In this document: positions 27,699-36,952 of the stretch, piece by piece
Layout of the letters: every line of letters begins with the position of its first letter
How positions within the stretch are numbered: position 1 is the first letter of the stretch
From: CAYXGE01 sp964464435
Lineage (GTDB): Bacteria; Pseudomonadota; Gammaproteobacteria; Burkholderiales; Methylophilaceae
DNA length: 64,000 bases
Assembly (NCBI GenBank): GCA_964464435.1
Contig: CAYXGE010000002.1
Coordinates: 1-64,000, forward strand
Reading direction: 5' to 3'
Notes under the pieces: model-generated
The model's database searches: none
What the model saw: only the letters and a program-made list of their open reading frames with translations
What the model was told of the DNA's origin: nothing
Made by a program: the position numbers and the translations under genes

Positions 27699-28442
27699 AT
27701 GGCAGTGCAAAGTAATACAAGACAAGATAATCACACCAAAAGCAATCAGCATGTCTATGTATTGCACACCTATCCTTTTAAAGAAACCAGCTTAGTTGTT
27801 GAGCTATTTACCCGTGAGTATGGGCGTATCGCTGCAGTGGCTAAGGGCGCACGCCGACCTCGTTCAGCCATGCGCGGTATGTTGCAATCGTTTCAACCTT
27901 TACTCGGCGCGTGGTCTGGCAAAGCTGAACTAAAAACCTTGCATAGCTTGGAGTGGGATGCAGGGCTATTGCTACTTCAAGGTGATGCCCTCATGTGTGC
28001 CTTTTATTTGAATGAGCTTTTGCTTAGACTATTACCCAGAGAAGACGCGCATGCTGCGCTGTTTGACTACTACAGCCAAACCCTAAAAACACTATCAATT
28101 AGCCAAGATTTTGCGACTACTCTGCGTCGTTTTGAGTTAAAGCTTCTACAAGAAATGGGCTATGCTGTGCCTTTAACACACGATGCACAAGAGAAAACTA
28201 TCGAACCTCAACGTCAATATGCTTATATTGGTGAGTTTGGTGCCGTGGCGCTAACGCAGCAAGCGCTTGAAAATGGCGTACAATTATCGGGTAAAACGTT
28301 AATCAATATGGCTAACGATGATTATCAAGACTTGCTAACACAGCAACAAAGTAAACAACTCATGCGTTATTTATTGGCGCATTATTTAGGTGATAAGCCG
28401 TTGCATACAAGGCAGTTGTTAATAGATTTACAAGGGTTATAA
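27699..28442 (+). CDS. recO: DNA repair protein RecO
   Basis: RecO loads RecA onto SSB-coated DNA in the RecFOR pathway. The 247-aa product has the N-terminal OB fold ([33 protein letters not shown] pattern, given here in part) and a helical C-terminal domain ending [19 protein letters not shown]. It lies 24 nt after era and 1 nt before pdxJ. Confidence 0.95.
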   Translation: MAVQSNTRQDNHTKSNQHVYVLHTYPFKETSLVVELFTREYGRIAAVAKGARRPRSAMRGMLQSFQPLLGAWSGKAELKTLHSLEWDAGLLLLQGDALMCAFYLNELLLRLLPREDAHAALFDYYSQTLKTLSISQDFATTLRRFELKLLQEMGYAVPLTHDAQEKTIEPQRQYAYIGEFGAVALTQQALENGVQLSGKTLINMANDDYQDLLTQQQSKQLMRYLLAHYLGDKPLHTRQLLIDLQGL

Positions 28443-28443
28443 C

Positions 28444-29175
28444 ATGATTAAATTAGGTGTCAATATTGACCACGTAGCAACCCTGCGCCAAGCGCGCGGC
28501 ACACAATATCCAAGCGTGGTGCAAGCAGCATTACGTGCTGAAGAAGCAGGCGCAGATAGCATTACCATTCACTTGCGTGAAGATAGACGCCATATACAAG
28601 ATGCTGATGTTTACGCGCTACGCCCGCTGTTGCAAACAAAGATGAATTTAGAAATGGCTGTCACCGATGAAATGGTGGAGATTGCCCTCAAAGTCAGGCC
28701 GCAAGATGTGTGCTTAGTACCAGAACGGCGTGAAGAGCGCACCACAGAGGGTGGGTTAGAAGTGGCAGGAAATCTGGCGCGAGTTTCCGAAGTATGCGAC
28801 CAGTTAGCCGATGCTGGCATACGTGTTTCATTGTTTATTGCGCCAGATTTAGCGCAAATCAAAGCGGCGCATGAGGCAGGCGCGCCTGTGATTGAAATTC
28901 ATACAGGTAAATACGCAGATAGCGAAGGCACAGTGCAAGCACATGAATTAGCGCGTATTCAAGAGGCCACGGCCTATGCACAAAGTTTAGGGCTTATTGT
29001 TAATGCAGGGCATGGGCTCAATATTCACAATGTCCATGACATAGCGGCTATACCGCATATGAATGAGCTCAATATTGGCCATGCCATTGTTGCGCACGCT
29101 GTATTTGTGGGTTGGGAATATGCCATTCGTGAGATGAAAACGTTGATGATGCAAGCGGCGACTTTAAATAAATGA
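28444..29175 (+). CDS. pdxJ: Pyridoxine 5'-phosphate synthase
   Basis: Condenses 1-deoxyxylulose 5-phosphate with 3-amino-2-oxopropyl phosphate in vitamin B6 synthesis. The 243-aa TIM barrel has [61 protein letters not shown] and [11 protein letters not shown], all family signatures. Co-oriented in the rnc-era-recO-pdxJ-acpS operon. Confidence 0.98.
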   Translation: MIKLGVNIDHVATLRQARGTQYPSVVQAALRAEEAGADSITIHLREDRRHIQDADVYALRPLLQTKMNLEMAVTDEMVEIALKVRPQDVCLVPERREERTTEGGLEVAGNLARVSEVCDQLADAGIRVSLFIAPDLAQIKAAHEAGAPVIEIHTGKYADSEGTVQAHELARIQEATAYAQSLGLIVNAGHGLNIHNVHDIAAIPHMNELNIGHAIVAHAVFVGWEYAIREMKTLMMQAATLNK

Positions 29176-29206
29176 ACAAACTGACTAACGTTAACAGTGT
29201 GCATAG

Positions 29207-29584
29207 ATGATTTTTGGCATCGGTACAGATATTGTAGAAGTATCGCGCATAGAAGATTCGCTAGCGCGCTTCGGCAATGCCTTTGCTATGCGTATTTTGA
29301 GCGAGCGCGAGATGCAAGAGTTTACGCAATCGCATACCCAAGCGCGCTTTTTAGCAAAGCGTTTTGCCGCCAAAGAAGCGTTTGCTAAAGCCCTTGGTAC
29401 AGGTATTAGAGCGCCCGCAACCTTTGATAATATTGCCGTTGCGCATGATGACTTAGGCAAGCCCGTGCTGGATATTGCGCCTGCTCTGCAACAATATTTA
29501 GAAACAAAAGGCATCCGTTTTATGCATTTATCTATTAGTGATGAAAAATCACTAGCCGCCGCTTTTGTTGTATTAGAAACTTAA
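29207..29584 (+). CDS. acpS: Holo-[acyl carrier protein] synthase
   Basis: Transfers phosphopantetheine from CoA to the serine of acyl carrier proteins. The 125-aa product has GIGTDIVEVSRIEDSLARFG with the metal-binding Asp, and KRFAAKEAFAKALGTGIR with the Glu that binds Mg. It should also activate the ACP at 7812-8069. The tcdA gene starts 1 nt after its stop. Confidence 0.97.
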   Translation: MIFGIGTDIVEVSRIEDSLARFGNAFAMRILSEREMQEFTQSHTQARFLAKRFAAKEAFAKALGTGIRAPATFDNIAVAHDDLGKPVLDIAPALQQYLETKGIRFMHLSISDEKSLAAAFVVLET

Positions 29585-29585
29585 C

Positions 29586-30374
29586 ATGATTGATGAATCC
29601 CCAGATGTTGCGCGTCGCTTTGGCGGCGTCAGCCGTTTATATGGCGAAGCGGGTTTGGCCAAGCTACAGGCAGCCCATGTTTGTGTAATTGGCATAGGTG
29701 GCGTAGGGTCTTGGGCGGCTGAGGCCTTAGCGCGTAATGCGGTGGGGTCAATCACACTCATTGATTTAGATAATATTGCAGAGTCTAATGTGAACCGCCA
29801 AATTCATGCCCTTGAAGGTGCGTTTGGCCAAGCCAAAGTGACCGCCATGGCGCAACGTATCAAAGCAATTAATCCAACTGTTATAGTCCATGAGGTTGAG
29901 GATTTCATTACAAGCGAAAATCTAGCCACCTTATTAAATACGCAGTTTGACGCAATTTTAGATGCTATTGATGATGTTAAAGCCAAAGTGGCGCTAACGG
30001 CTTACTGCAAAGCTAAATCAATTCCATTAGTGGTGACTGGGGCGGCAGGTGGTCGGCTAGACCCTACCAAAATTCAAATTGATGATTTAGCTAATGTGTC
30101 AGGTGACCGCTTGTTAGCAAAAGTGCGTAATCAGTTGCGTAAAGAGTATGGCTTTCCTAAAGGTATTGATAGCTTGCACGCCACAAAAAAAGCCAAGCAA
30201 ACTAAGTTTGGAATTGCGGCAGTATTTTCAAATGAGCCTGTGGTTAAGCCTGAAGCGGCATGTGACGCGATTTCTGGTTTAAATTGCGCAGGCTATGGGT
30301 CTGCGGTAAGTGTGACTGCAACATTTGGATTTATCGCGGCGCAATTGGTATTGAACTACCTCCTAAAGAAATAG
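29586..30374 (+). CDS. tcdA: tRNA threonylcarbamoyladenosine dehydratase TcdA (ThiF/HesA family)
   Basis: E1-like enzyme that uses ATP to cyclise t6A37 of tRNA to ct6A. The 262-aa product has the family start RRFGGVSRLYGEAGLAKLQ, the nucleotide loop IGIGGVGSWAAEALARNAVG, LIDLDNIAESNVNRQIHA, and the TGAAGGRLDPTKIQIDDL block that distinguishes TcdA from ThiF and MoeB. It ends 11 nt before a small DUF2256 gene. Confidence 0.93.
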   Translation: MIDESPDVARRFGGVSRLYGEAGLAKLQAAHVCVIGIGGVGSWAAEALARNAVGSITLIDLDNIAESNVNRQIHALEGAFGQAKVTAMAQRIKAINPTVIVHEVEDFITSENLATLLNTQFDAILDAIDDVKAKVALTAYCKAKSIPLVVTGAAGGRLDPTKIQIDDLANVSGDRLLAKVRNQLRKEYGFPKGIDSLHATKKAKQTKFGIAAVFSNEPVVKPEAACDAISGLNCAGYGSAVSVTATFGFIAAQLVLNYLLKK

Positions 30375-30385
30375 TCTTTTGAGGC

Positions 30386-30550
30386 ATGGCCTCAACGCAT
30401 CATATTCAATCCTTTAAAGGTAATAAATCCTATTTGCCCAGTAAGCAATGCTTGGCGTGTGGAAAAACCATGACGTGGCGTAAGTGTTGGGCCAAAAATT
30501 GGGATGCAATCAAATATTGTTCTCAAGCCTGCAGAAAGCATGCATCATGA
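30386..30550 (+). CDS. Small DUF2256 zinc-ribbon-like protein
   Basis: A 54-aa frame with the DUF2256 pattern: KQCLACGKTMTWRKCWAKNW, then IKYCSQACRKH. The paired cysteines CxxC and CxxxC could hold a zinc ion. Its biochemical role is unknown. DUF2256 genes are known to sit near photolyase/cryptochrome genes, which fits here: its TGA overlaps the alkB start by 4 bp (ATGA at 30547-30550) and a photolyase follows. Easily missed because of its size. Confidence 0.9.
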   Translation: MASTHHIQSFKGNKSYLPSKQCLACGKTMTWRKCWAKNWDAIKYCSQACRKHAS

Positions 30551-31188
30551 ATAATTTACCCTTGTTTCAGTCACAAGCGCTAATTCAGATAGACCAAGGG
30601 GCTATGCTAATTAAGCGTTTTGTCGGTGAGAATGAGGTTGCCTTGCTGGTTGCAGTCAATGAAATATTGGCAGTGGCTCCCCCCAGAAAAATGATGACAC
30701 AAGGTGGTTATACCATGTCTGTGGCGATGACTAATACTGGGCAAGTGGGCTGGGTGTCAGATAGAAAAGGCTATCGCTATAGCGCAGTAGACCCTTATGC
30801 TGGTAGTTTTTGGCCAGACATGCCTGCGCTCATGCAACAAATGGCCTCTGATGCTGCGCTTCAAGCTGGGTATGCTAATTTTTTGCCAGATGCTTGTTTG
30901 GTGAATGTATACCAAATTGGCGCTAAAATGGCCTTGCATCAAGATAAAGATGAACAAGATTTTAGCCAACCTATTGTTTCAATTTCGCTTGGATTGCCAG
31001 CTACTTTTTTATTTGGTGGTTTGCAACGCAGCGATAAACCTAAAAAAATTCTGTTAGAACATGGTGATGCTGTGGTGTGGGGTGGTCACTCAAGAATGCA
31101 TTTTCATGGGGTCGCTCCGCTTAAGCCTGGGGAGCATCCTTTGTTAGGGCAACAACGTATTAATCTTACTTTTAGAAAAGCCCTATAA
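30547..31188 (+). CDS. alkB: DNA oxidative demethylase AlkB
   Basis: Fe(II)/2-oxoglutarate dioxygenase that removes alkyl groups from 1-methyladenine and 3-methylcytosine. I chose the ATG at 30547 (MNNLPLFQSQ), which overlaps the DUF2256 stop; a longer frame would lie inside that gene. The 213-aa product has the iron ligands H131, D133 and H187 (HQDKDE; RMHFHGVAP) and the 2-oxoglutarate arginines R204 and R210 (GQQRINLTFRKAL). These residue numbers are the same as in E. coli AlkB, so it is a close orthologue. Confidence 0.97.
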   Translation: MNNLPLFQSQALIQIDQGAMLIKRFVGENEVALLVAVNEILAVAPPRKMMTQGGYTMSVAMTNTGQVGWVSDRKGYRYSAVDPYAGSFWPDMPALMQQMASDAALQAGYANFLPDACLVNVYQIGAKMALHQDKDEQDFSQPIVSISLGLPATFLFGGLQRSDKPKKILLEHGDAVVWGGHSRMHFHGVAPLKPGEHPLLGQQRINLTFRKAL

Positions 31189-31190
31189 AA

Positions 31191-32756
31191 ATGTCTGAAC
31201 AGCATCAATGTCGAAACCTCATTATTATTCTTGGCGACCAACTGACTTTAAATAATGCGGCACTGGATGGCATAGATTTTAACCAAGATAAAATACTCAT
31301 GGTTGAGGCGTTTGCAGAATCTACTAAAGTATGGACACACAAAGCACGTATTGCCTTATTTTTATCTGCCATGCGTCATTTTGCGCAGTTGCTTAAAGAA
31401 AAAGATTTCCCACTCATCTACTTGCAGTTAGGGCAACACCCTTTTAATGACTTAGTTTCAGCTTGGAAAAGTTATATCACTTTATTGCAACCGCAAAAAA
31501 TTATTATATGTGAGCCAGGTTGTTACCATATTCAACAAGCGCTAGAGCAATGCGCAAAAGAAGCCGATATTCCGCTAGCGATTAGAGATGACACGCATTT
31601 TATGTGTAGCAGAGCACAATTTAAGGATTGGGCAGGTAAGAATAAAACCTTGCGCTTAGAGTTTTTTTATCGTTGGATGCGTAAACAACATCAAGTATTA
31701 ATGACAGATGGTCAACCTGAAGGTGGTGAATGGAATTACGACCAAGATAATAGAAAGGCATTTGGTAAACAGGGACCAATCAATATTCCAAATGCACCAA
31801 CTATTTCAACAGATGCAATCACTGTAGAAGTTATGGCGGATATTGAACAATACTTTCCGCAACATCCTGGTAGTTTAAAAAACTTTTGTTGGCCAGTGAC
31901 AAGAGAGAATGCGCTTGAACTATTAAATGACTTTTTAGAACACAAACTCGCGTATTTTGGTCCGCACCAAGATGCCATGTGGCAATCAACACTGTCTGAA
32001 TCAAGCCCATTTTTATGGCATTCACTCATCGCCTCTTCCCTTAATTTAAAACTCATTCACCCTCAAGAAGTTATTCATGCAACGCTTAAGGCTTATCAAC
32101 AACACCAGTTGCCGCTTGCAAGTGTTGAAGGATTTATCAGGCAAATTATTGGTTGGCGCGAGTTTATTCATGGGGTTTATTGGCTTGATATGCCAGCATT
32201 AGCTGAATCAAACTACTTTGCACATGAAAATAATTTACCAAATTGGTACTGGACGGGTAAAACGCAGATGAATTGTCTGCGCCAGACTATTCAACAAACC
32301 CTAGATTACGGCTATGCGCATCATATCCAACGTCTTATGGTGACTGGTTTGTTTGGGCTTTTAGCACAGGTGCAGCCTCGTCAGCTTGAACAATGGTATT
32401 TGGCTATTTATGTAGATGCTGTGGAGTGGGTTGAATTACCTAATACCTTAGGAATGGCGCTATATGCCAATGGTGGGCGCTTTACCAGTAAGCCTTATGT
32501 GGCAAGTGGTGCGTACATCAATCGTATGAGCAATTACTGCCAATCATGCAAGTACAAACCAGACATTAAAACAGGTGAACAAGCTTGCCCATTTACTACC
32601 CTCTACTGGCAGTTTTTAATTAAGCATTATGATGCGTTTTCGCGTAATCCTCGTACCAGTCTAATGACCAAAAATGTGGATCGTTTTTCAGTTGAAGAGA
32701 AACAAGCAATTGAACAGCATGCAACAACCATGCTTGCCAATTTAGAGTCACTTTAA
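31191..32756 (+). CDS. Iron-sulfur bacterial cryptochrome/photolyase (FeS-BCP, PhrB-like)
   Basis: Light-driven DNA repair flavoprotein, probably for (6-4) photoproducts. The 521-aa product starts with the antenna-binding fold (NLIIILGDQLTLNNAAL) and has the FAD domain with GWREFIHGVYW, LFGLLAQVQPRQLEQWY and FTSKPYVASGAYINRMSNYC. Four cysteines, C362, C450, C453 and C466, have exactly the spacing of the [4Fe-4S] ligands of Agrobacterium PhrB. It starts 2 nt after alkB and meets the next gene tail to tail with a 3-4 bp overlap. Confidence 0.93.
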   Translation: MSEQHQCRNLIIILGDQLTLNNAALDGIDFNQDKILMVEAFAESTKVWTHKARIALFLSAMRHFAQLLKEKDFPLIYLQLGQHPFNDLVSAWKSYITLLQPQKIIICEPGCYHIQQALEQCAKEADIPLAIRDDTHFMCSRAQFKDWAGKNKTLRLEFFYRWMRKQHQVLMTDGQPEGGEWNYDQDNRKAFGKQGPINIPNAPTISTDAITVEVMADIEQYFPQHPGSLKNFCWPVTRENALELLNDFLEHKLAYFGPHQDAMWQSTLSESSPFLWHSLIASSLNLKLIHPQEVIHATLKAYQQHQLPLASVEGFIRQIIGWREFIHGVYWLDMPALAESNYFAHENNLPNWYWTGKTQMNCLRQTIQQTLDYGYAHHIQRLMVTGLFGLLAQVQPRQLEQWYLAIYVDAVEWVELPNTLGMALYANGGRFTSKPYVASGAYINRMSNYCQSCKYKPDIKTGEQACPFTTLYWQFLIKHYDAFSRNPRTSLMTKNVDRFSVEEKQAIEQHATTMLANLESL

Positions 32757-33019
32757 AAGTACGCTTGAATTTTGCGCTCATACTCAGGAAAGTAACGCCC
32801 AATCACACTCAACTCAAAGCTGCGCAATATGCTGGTATTGGGTTCTCGCTCGAGCAAAAATTCAAAAGATTTTTCTACAAGTTTAGTGGTTGAAATCTGC
32901 CCTTTGGTAAGTTTTTGCGCATATGCTATAGGTACTTGAACTATATGGCTGGTATGGCTATTGCTGTTTACCTCTACTTGAAAACTAGTCTCACTCAAAG
33001 CAGTCACTTTAATGTCCAT
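32753..33019 (-). CDS. Conserved hypothetical protein, 88 aa
   Basis: I do not recognise a named family with certainty. The product is small, soluble and charged, with ITTK-like beta-rich N-terminal half and a C-terminal block FEFLLEREPNTSILRSFELS followed by IGRYFPEYER that looks strongly constrained. A good ribosome site (TTAGGAGATT) lies 7 nt before the ATG at 33019, which supports real translation. It converges on the photolyase gene and diverges from htpG. Confidence 0.75.
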   Translation of the reverse strand: MDIKVTALSETSFQVEVNSNSHTSHIVQVPIAYAQKLTKGQISTTKLVEKSFEFLLEREPNTSILRSFELSVIGRYFPEYERKIQAYF

Positions 33020-33069
33020 TTAGAATCTCCTAAAAGCTCAATTTTTTATAAAAGATTTTAGAAATACTA

Positions 33070-33097
33070 CTTGAAAATGCAATAGCTAACCCCATTA
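33070..33097 (+). promoter_or_regulatory. Heat-shock (sigma-32) promoter of htpG
   Basis: CTTGAAA (33070-33076), a 13-nt spacer and CCCCATTA (33090-33097) match the RpoH consensus CTTGAAA-N13-CCCCATNT almost exactly. It lies 32 nt upstream of the htpG start and predicts heat induction. Confidence 0.9.
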
Positions 33098-33129
33098 ACT
33101 CTTTATTGTTTTATGTAAGGAGTATATTT

Positions 33130-35016
33130 ATGACGACTAAGACCGCACAAAAAGAAACCCTAGGCTTTCAGGCAGAAGTAAAACAACTGCTGCAACTGAT
33201 GATTCACTCACTATACAGCAATAAAGAGATAGTGCTTCGTGAACTCATTTCTAACGCATCAGATGCATCTGACAAATTGCGTTTTGAAGCGCTTTCAAAC
33301 AACGCTCTTTACGGTAATGATTCTGAACTTAAAATTCGCGTGGCCTTTGATAAAGCCGCCCGCACACTCACCATTAGCGACAACGGCATAGGCATGAGCC
33401 GCCAAGAGGTGATTGATAATATTGGTACTATTGCTAAATCAGGCACGCGCGAGTTTTTTAATGCGCTTTCTGGTGACCAAGCTAAAGATGCCAATTTAAT
33501 TGGTCAATTTGGTGTAGGTTTTTACTCAGCATTTATTATCGCAGACAAAGTAACACTCACAACATTACGCGCTGGCGCGACAGAAGCAGTGAAGTGGGAA
33601 TCTAAAGGCGAGGGCGACTTTACCCTAGAGCCAGCCGATAAAACCACACGTGGTACTGAAATTGTGTTGCATCTACGCGAAGGCGAAGACGAGTTTTTAA
33701 ATGATTGGAAACTAAAAACTATTATCCGTAAGTATTCTGACCACATCACCTTACCGATTATTATGAAAAAATCGGAATGGAAAGATGGCGAACAAGTACC
33801 AACTGATGAAGATGAAGCCGTCAATAAAGCTTCTGCACTATGGGCGCGCAGCAAAAGTGATATTACTGATGAAGAATACAAAGAGTTTTATAAACACGTA
33901 TCGCACGATTTTGAAGAGCCACTTGCGTGGAGCCACAGCCGTGTAGAAGGCAAGCAAGAGTATATTTCACTGCTCTACCTACCAAGCAAAGCGCCATTTG
34001 ATTTATATGACCGTGAGCGCCGTCATGGCATTAAGCTCTATGTCAAACGCGTATTCATTATGGAAGACGCAGAAAAACTCATGCCGCAATATCTGCGCTT
34101 TGTACGCGGGGTCATTGACTCTGCCGACTTGCCACTCAATGTATCACGCGAGATTTTGCAACATAGCAAAGATATTGATTCGATTAAAGCAGGTTCTGTG
34201 AAAAAAGCACTAGGCTTGCTCGAAGACTTGGCTGAAAACAAACCAGAAGAATACAGCAAGTTCTGGGGCGAGTTTGGTCGCGTGCTTAAAGAAGGCCCAG
34301 GTGAAGATTGGGCAAATAAAGAGAAAATCGCTAGTCTGCTGCGTTTTGCATCAACACATCTTGATACTGATGCGCAAGTGGTCTCATTTAAAGACTACAT
34401 TAGCCGCATGAAAGAAGGCCAAGAGGCAATTTACTATATCACTGCCGATAGTTTTGCTGCAGCTAAACATAGCCCACACTTAGAAATCTTCCGCAAAAAA
34501 GGCATTGAAGTCTTGCTCTTGTCTGACCGTGTTGATGAGTGGATGCTGGGCAGCCTCACTGAGTTTGATGGCAAAAAACTGCAATCTGTTGCCAAAGGTG
34601 ATTTAGATTTAGGCAAGCTTGAAGACGAAGCAGAAAAAGAAGCGCAGAAAAAAGTTGAAGACGAAGCTAAAGACTTAATTGAAAAAATCACTAAAGCTCT
34701 GGGGGATAAAGTAAAAGAAGTACGTGTCACGCATCGTCTTACTGATTCACCAGCTTGCTTGGTGGCAGGTGAAAATGACCTTTCAGGTAACTTGGAGCGC
34801 ATGCTCAAGGCCGCTGGTCAAAAAACACCTGAAAGCAAGCCTACGCTTGAAATCAACCCTGAGCACCGCTTGGTAACGCGCATTAAGGCTGAGTCTGATA
34901 ACACCAAGTTTGACGATTTAGCCCATTTATTATTTGACCAAGCGTTGCTCGCAGAAGGCGGGCAGCTAGAAGACCCAGCAAGCTTTGTAAAACGTATGAA
35001 TAGTTTAATTGCTTAG
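33130..35016 (+). CDS. htpG: Chaperone HtpG (bacterial Hsp90)
   Basis: ATP-dependent dimeric chaperone of the cytosol. I chose the ATG at 33130 because TAAGGAG lies just upstream; the frame is open for eight more codons. The 628-aa product has the GHKL ATPase domain ([51 protein letters not shown]), the middle domain ([30 protein letters not shown]) and the C-terminal dimerisation domain. Confidence 0.98.
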   Translation: MTTKTAQKETLGFQAEVKQLLQLMIHSLYSNKEIVLRELISNASDASDKLRFEALSNNALYGNDSELKIRVAFDKAARTLTISDNGIGMSRQEVIDNIGTIAKSGTREFFNALSGDQAKDANLIGQFGVGFYSAFIIADKVTLTTLRAGATEAVKWESKGEGDFTLEPADKTTRGTEIVLHLREGEDEFLNDWKLKTIIRKYSDHITLPIIMKKSEWKDGEQVPTDEDEAVNKASALWARSKSDITDEEYKEFYKHVSHDFEEPLAWSHSRVEGKQEYISLLYLPSKAPFDLYDRERRHGIKLYVKRVFIMEDAEKLMPQYLRFVRGVIDSADLPLNVSREILQHSKDIDSIKAGSVKKALGLLEDLAENKPEEYSKFWGEFGRVLKEGPGEDWANKEKIASLLRFASTHLDTDAQVVSFKDYISRMKEGQEAIYYITADSFAAAKHSPHLEIFRKKGIEVLLLSDRVDEWMLGSLTEFDGKKLQSVAKGDLDLGKLEDEAEKEAQKKVEDEAKDLIEKITKALGDKVKEVRVTHRLTDSPACLVAGENDLSGNLERMLKAAGQKTPESKPTLEINPEHRLVTRIKAESDNTKFDDLAHLLFDQALLAEGGQLEDPASFVKRMNSLIA

Positions 35017-35071
35017 TGTGATTGAATAAACAAGAAGAAACTAAACCAAGTATTCGGAGTGTTTCATTAGA

Positions 35072-35101
35072 CCCACAACTCAAAAGGTTGTGGGTTTTTT
35101 G
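35072..35101 (+). terminator. Rho-independent terminator after htpG
   Basis: Stem CCCACAAC/GTTGTGGG (35072-35079 and 35087-35094) with a 7-nt loop, followed by seven T. Confidence 0.9.
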
Positions 35102-35139
35102 TTACATAAATTTCAATAATGCTTATTGACTAATTAAAT

Positions 35140-35158
35140 GATAATGATTATCATTATC
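35140..35158 (+). promoter_or_regulatory. Fur box upstream of a 66-aa gene
   Basis: GATAATGATTATCATTATC differs from the 19-bp Fur consensus at a single central base, and the palindrome extends to 23 bp (35138-35160). It lies 26 nt before the next start codon. It predicts repression by Fur when iron is plentiful. Confidence 0.93.
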
Positions 35159-35184
35159 ATATGATGTTTAATTAGGAGAGCAAC

Positions 35185-35385
35185 ATGGCTAGAAAAACGA
35201 TTGTTGGGCAAGCAATGCTGCCAAGCAAAATGACTTGTAAAGTGTTGTATAACAAATCAGCAGATAGTGTAGAAATTGAGATGGGTGGCACTTCACTCAG
35301 GTTTGAGGCTAATAGCTTTATTGTGATGCATGAAATGTTGCGCAAGGCTGCAGCTCGCATTGTGATGCAAACACCAATCCATTAA
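35185..35385 (+). CDS. Fur-controlled small hypothetical protein, 66 aa
   Basis: Function unknown. A ribosome site TAGGAGAGC precedes the ATG. The product is basic at both ends (MARKTIVGQAMLPSKMTCKV; MLRKAAARIVMQ), with one Cys, no signal peptide and no membrane segment. The nearly perfect Fur box directly upstream implies expression under iron limitation. It ends against the acr3 stop, convergently, with a few bases of overlap. Confidence 0.8.
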   Translation: MARKTIVGQAMLPSKMTCKVLYNKSADSVEIEMGGTSLRFEANSFIVMHEMLRKAAARIVMQTPIH

Positions 35386-36422
35386 TTTGCCTCATACCAA
35401 TCGCGGCTTTGGTTTACTACATGCACAACCAATAGCATGATAGGCACTTCAATCAATACACCAACAACTGTGGCCAATGCCGCGCCAGAGTGAAAACCAA
35501 ATAAGCTAATAGCCGCGGCGACGGCTAATTCAAAAAAGTTGCTTGCGCCGATGAGCGCAGATGGGCAAGCAATGTTGTGTTTTTCACCTAGCTTTTTGTT
35601 TAGCCAATAAGCCAAACTCGCATTAAAAATCACTTGAATTAAAATGGGTACAGCAAGCAATGCAATCACAAGCGGTTGTTGGATAATAGCCTCACCTTGA
35701 AAAGCAAATAATAAAACGAGTGTAAGTAACAGTGCACAAATAGACCAAGGGCCAATTTTTTCCATGGCGGCATCAAATGCTGCATTACCATGTTTTAAAA
35801 GCATTTTTCGCCAAATTTGCGCCAAAATCACAGGAATAACGATATAAACCACTACTGAGGTTAGCAATGTTTCCCAAGGTACGGTAATTGCAGATAAACC
35901 AAGTAACAAAGCCACAATAGGTGCAAAGGCAAAAATCATGATGGTGTCATTTAGCGCAACTTGAGTAAGCGTAAATAAAGGGTCGCCATTGCTTAAGCGA
36001 CTCCATACAAACACCATTGCTGTACACGGGGCAGCGGCAAGTAAAATGAGCCCTGCAATGTAACTGTCAATTTGGTCAGGGGGTAACATTGGGGCAAAAA
36101 GTTGGCGAATAAATAGCCACCCCAAAAAAGCCATACTTAATGGTTTGATTAGCCAATTAATGACTAAGGTTACCCCGATGCCGCGTATATGTTGTTTTAC
36201 TTCATGTAGCGCAGAAAAATCAACTTTGACCAACATGGGAATAATCATCACCCAAATTAGTATGCCCACAGGTATATTGACCTTTGCAACTTCTAAGTTA
36301 GCAATCGCTTGGAACAACGGCCCAAAGAGTTGCCCCAACACAATGCCTATCGCGATGCAGAGCCCAACCCAAAGACTGAGATAGCGTTCAAATAAACTCA
36401 TGTTTGCGCTAGTTTTTTGCAT
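35382..36422 (-). CDS. acr3: Arsenite efflux permease, Acr3 type
   Basis: Pumps arsenite out across the inner membrane. The 346-aa product has about ten hydrophobic segments, the start MSLFERYLSLWVGLCIAIGI, and the conserved cysteine motif LLAAAPCTAMVFVWSRLS that marks Acr3 as distinct from ArsB. Last gene of an arsR-arsC-acr3 operon (1-nt gap after arsC). Confidence 0.96.
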   Translation of the reverse strand: MQKTSANMSLFERYLSLWVGLCIAIGIVLGQLFGPLFQAIANLEVAKVNIPVGILIWVMIIPMLVKVDFSALHEVKQHIRGIGVTLVINWLIKPLSMAFLGWLFIRQLFAPMLPPDQIDSYIAGLILLAAAPCTAMVFVWSRLSNGDPLFTLTQVALNDTIMIFAFAPIVALLLGLSAITVPWETLLTSVVVYIVIPVILAQIWRKMLLKHGNAAFDAAMEKIGPWSICALLLTLVLLFAFQGEAIIQQPLVIALLAVPILIQVIFNASLAYWLNKKLGEKHNIACPSALIGASNFFELAVAAAISLFGFHSGAALATVVGVLIEVPIMLLVVHVVNQSRDWYEAN

Positions 36423-36423
36423 G

Positions 36424-36939
36424 CTATTTTCCTTGATTAAAACTTAAATAATTAGCTTCATGAATTGTGTCAGCGATGTTGTCCATCGCTACTTTTAAGG
36501 CTACCTTGTCTTTTATTAAGGTGCTTAATGGTAAGTCAAAAAACGCTTCAATTCGCAAACGTAGTACTTGATATGCTTTATTAAAAGCGGCCTCAATTTC
36601 TGATTCAGAGCCAGTGACGTGTGCAGGGTCTTCAACCCCCCAATGTGAGCGAAGTACAGGGCCTAAATAGGCAGGGCACGTTTCATTGGCGGCGTTGCCA
36701 CATACTGAAATGACAATATCTGGCGTGGCAGGTAAGTTATCCCATGATTTACTGTAATAACCCTCTGTTGCAATTCCTTCTTTAGCTAATAAGGCAAGTG
36801 AGCGTGGATGCACATAACCTGTAGGTTTGCTACCAGCGCTCATGGCATGCCAATCTGTTGGCGCCAGATGATTAAAGGTGGCCTCACCTAAAATTGAACG
36901 GCATGAATTTCCGGTACATAAAAATAAAACGTTAGTCAT
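36424..36939 (-). CDS. arsC: Arsenate reductase ArsC, low-molecular-weight phosphatase/thioredoxin type
   Basis: Reduces arsenate to arsenite for export. The 171-aa product starts with the PTPase loop LFLCTGNSCRS (C8, R14), and C80 and C88 in VISVCGNAANETCP fit the redox-relay cysteines of the thioredoxin-coupled class; WGVEDPAHV supplies the catalytic Asp. It follows arsR by 13 nt. Confidence 0.96.
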   Translation of the reverse strand: MTNVLFLCTGNSCRSILGEATFNHLAPTDWHAMSAGSKPTGYVHPRSLALLAKEGIATEGYYSKSWDNLPATPDIVISVCGNAANETCPAYLGPVLRSHWGVEDPAHVTGSESEIEAAFNKAYQVLRLRIEAFFDLPLSTLIKDKVALKVAMDNIADTIHEANYLSFNQGK

Positions 36940-36952
36940 CTATTTAGAACCT

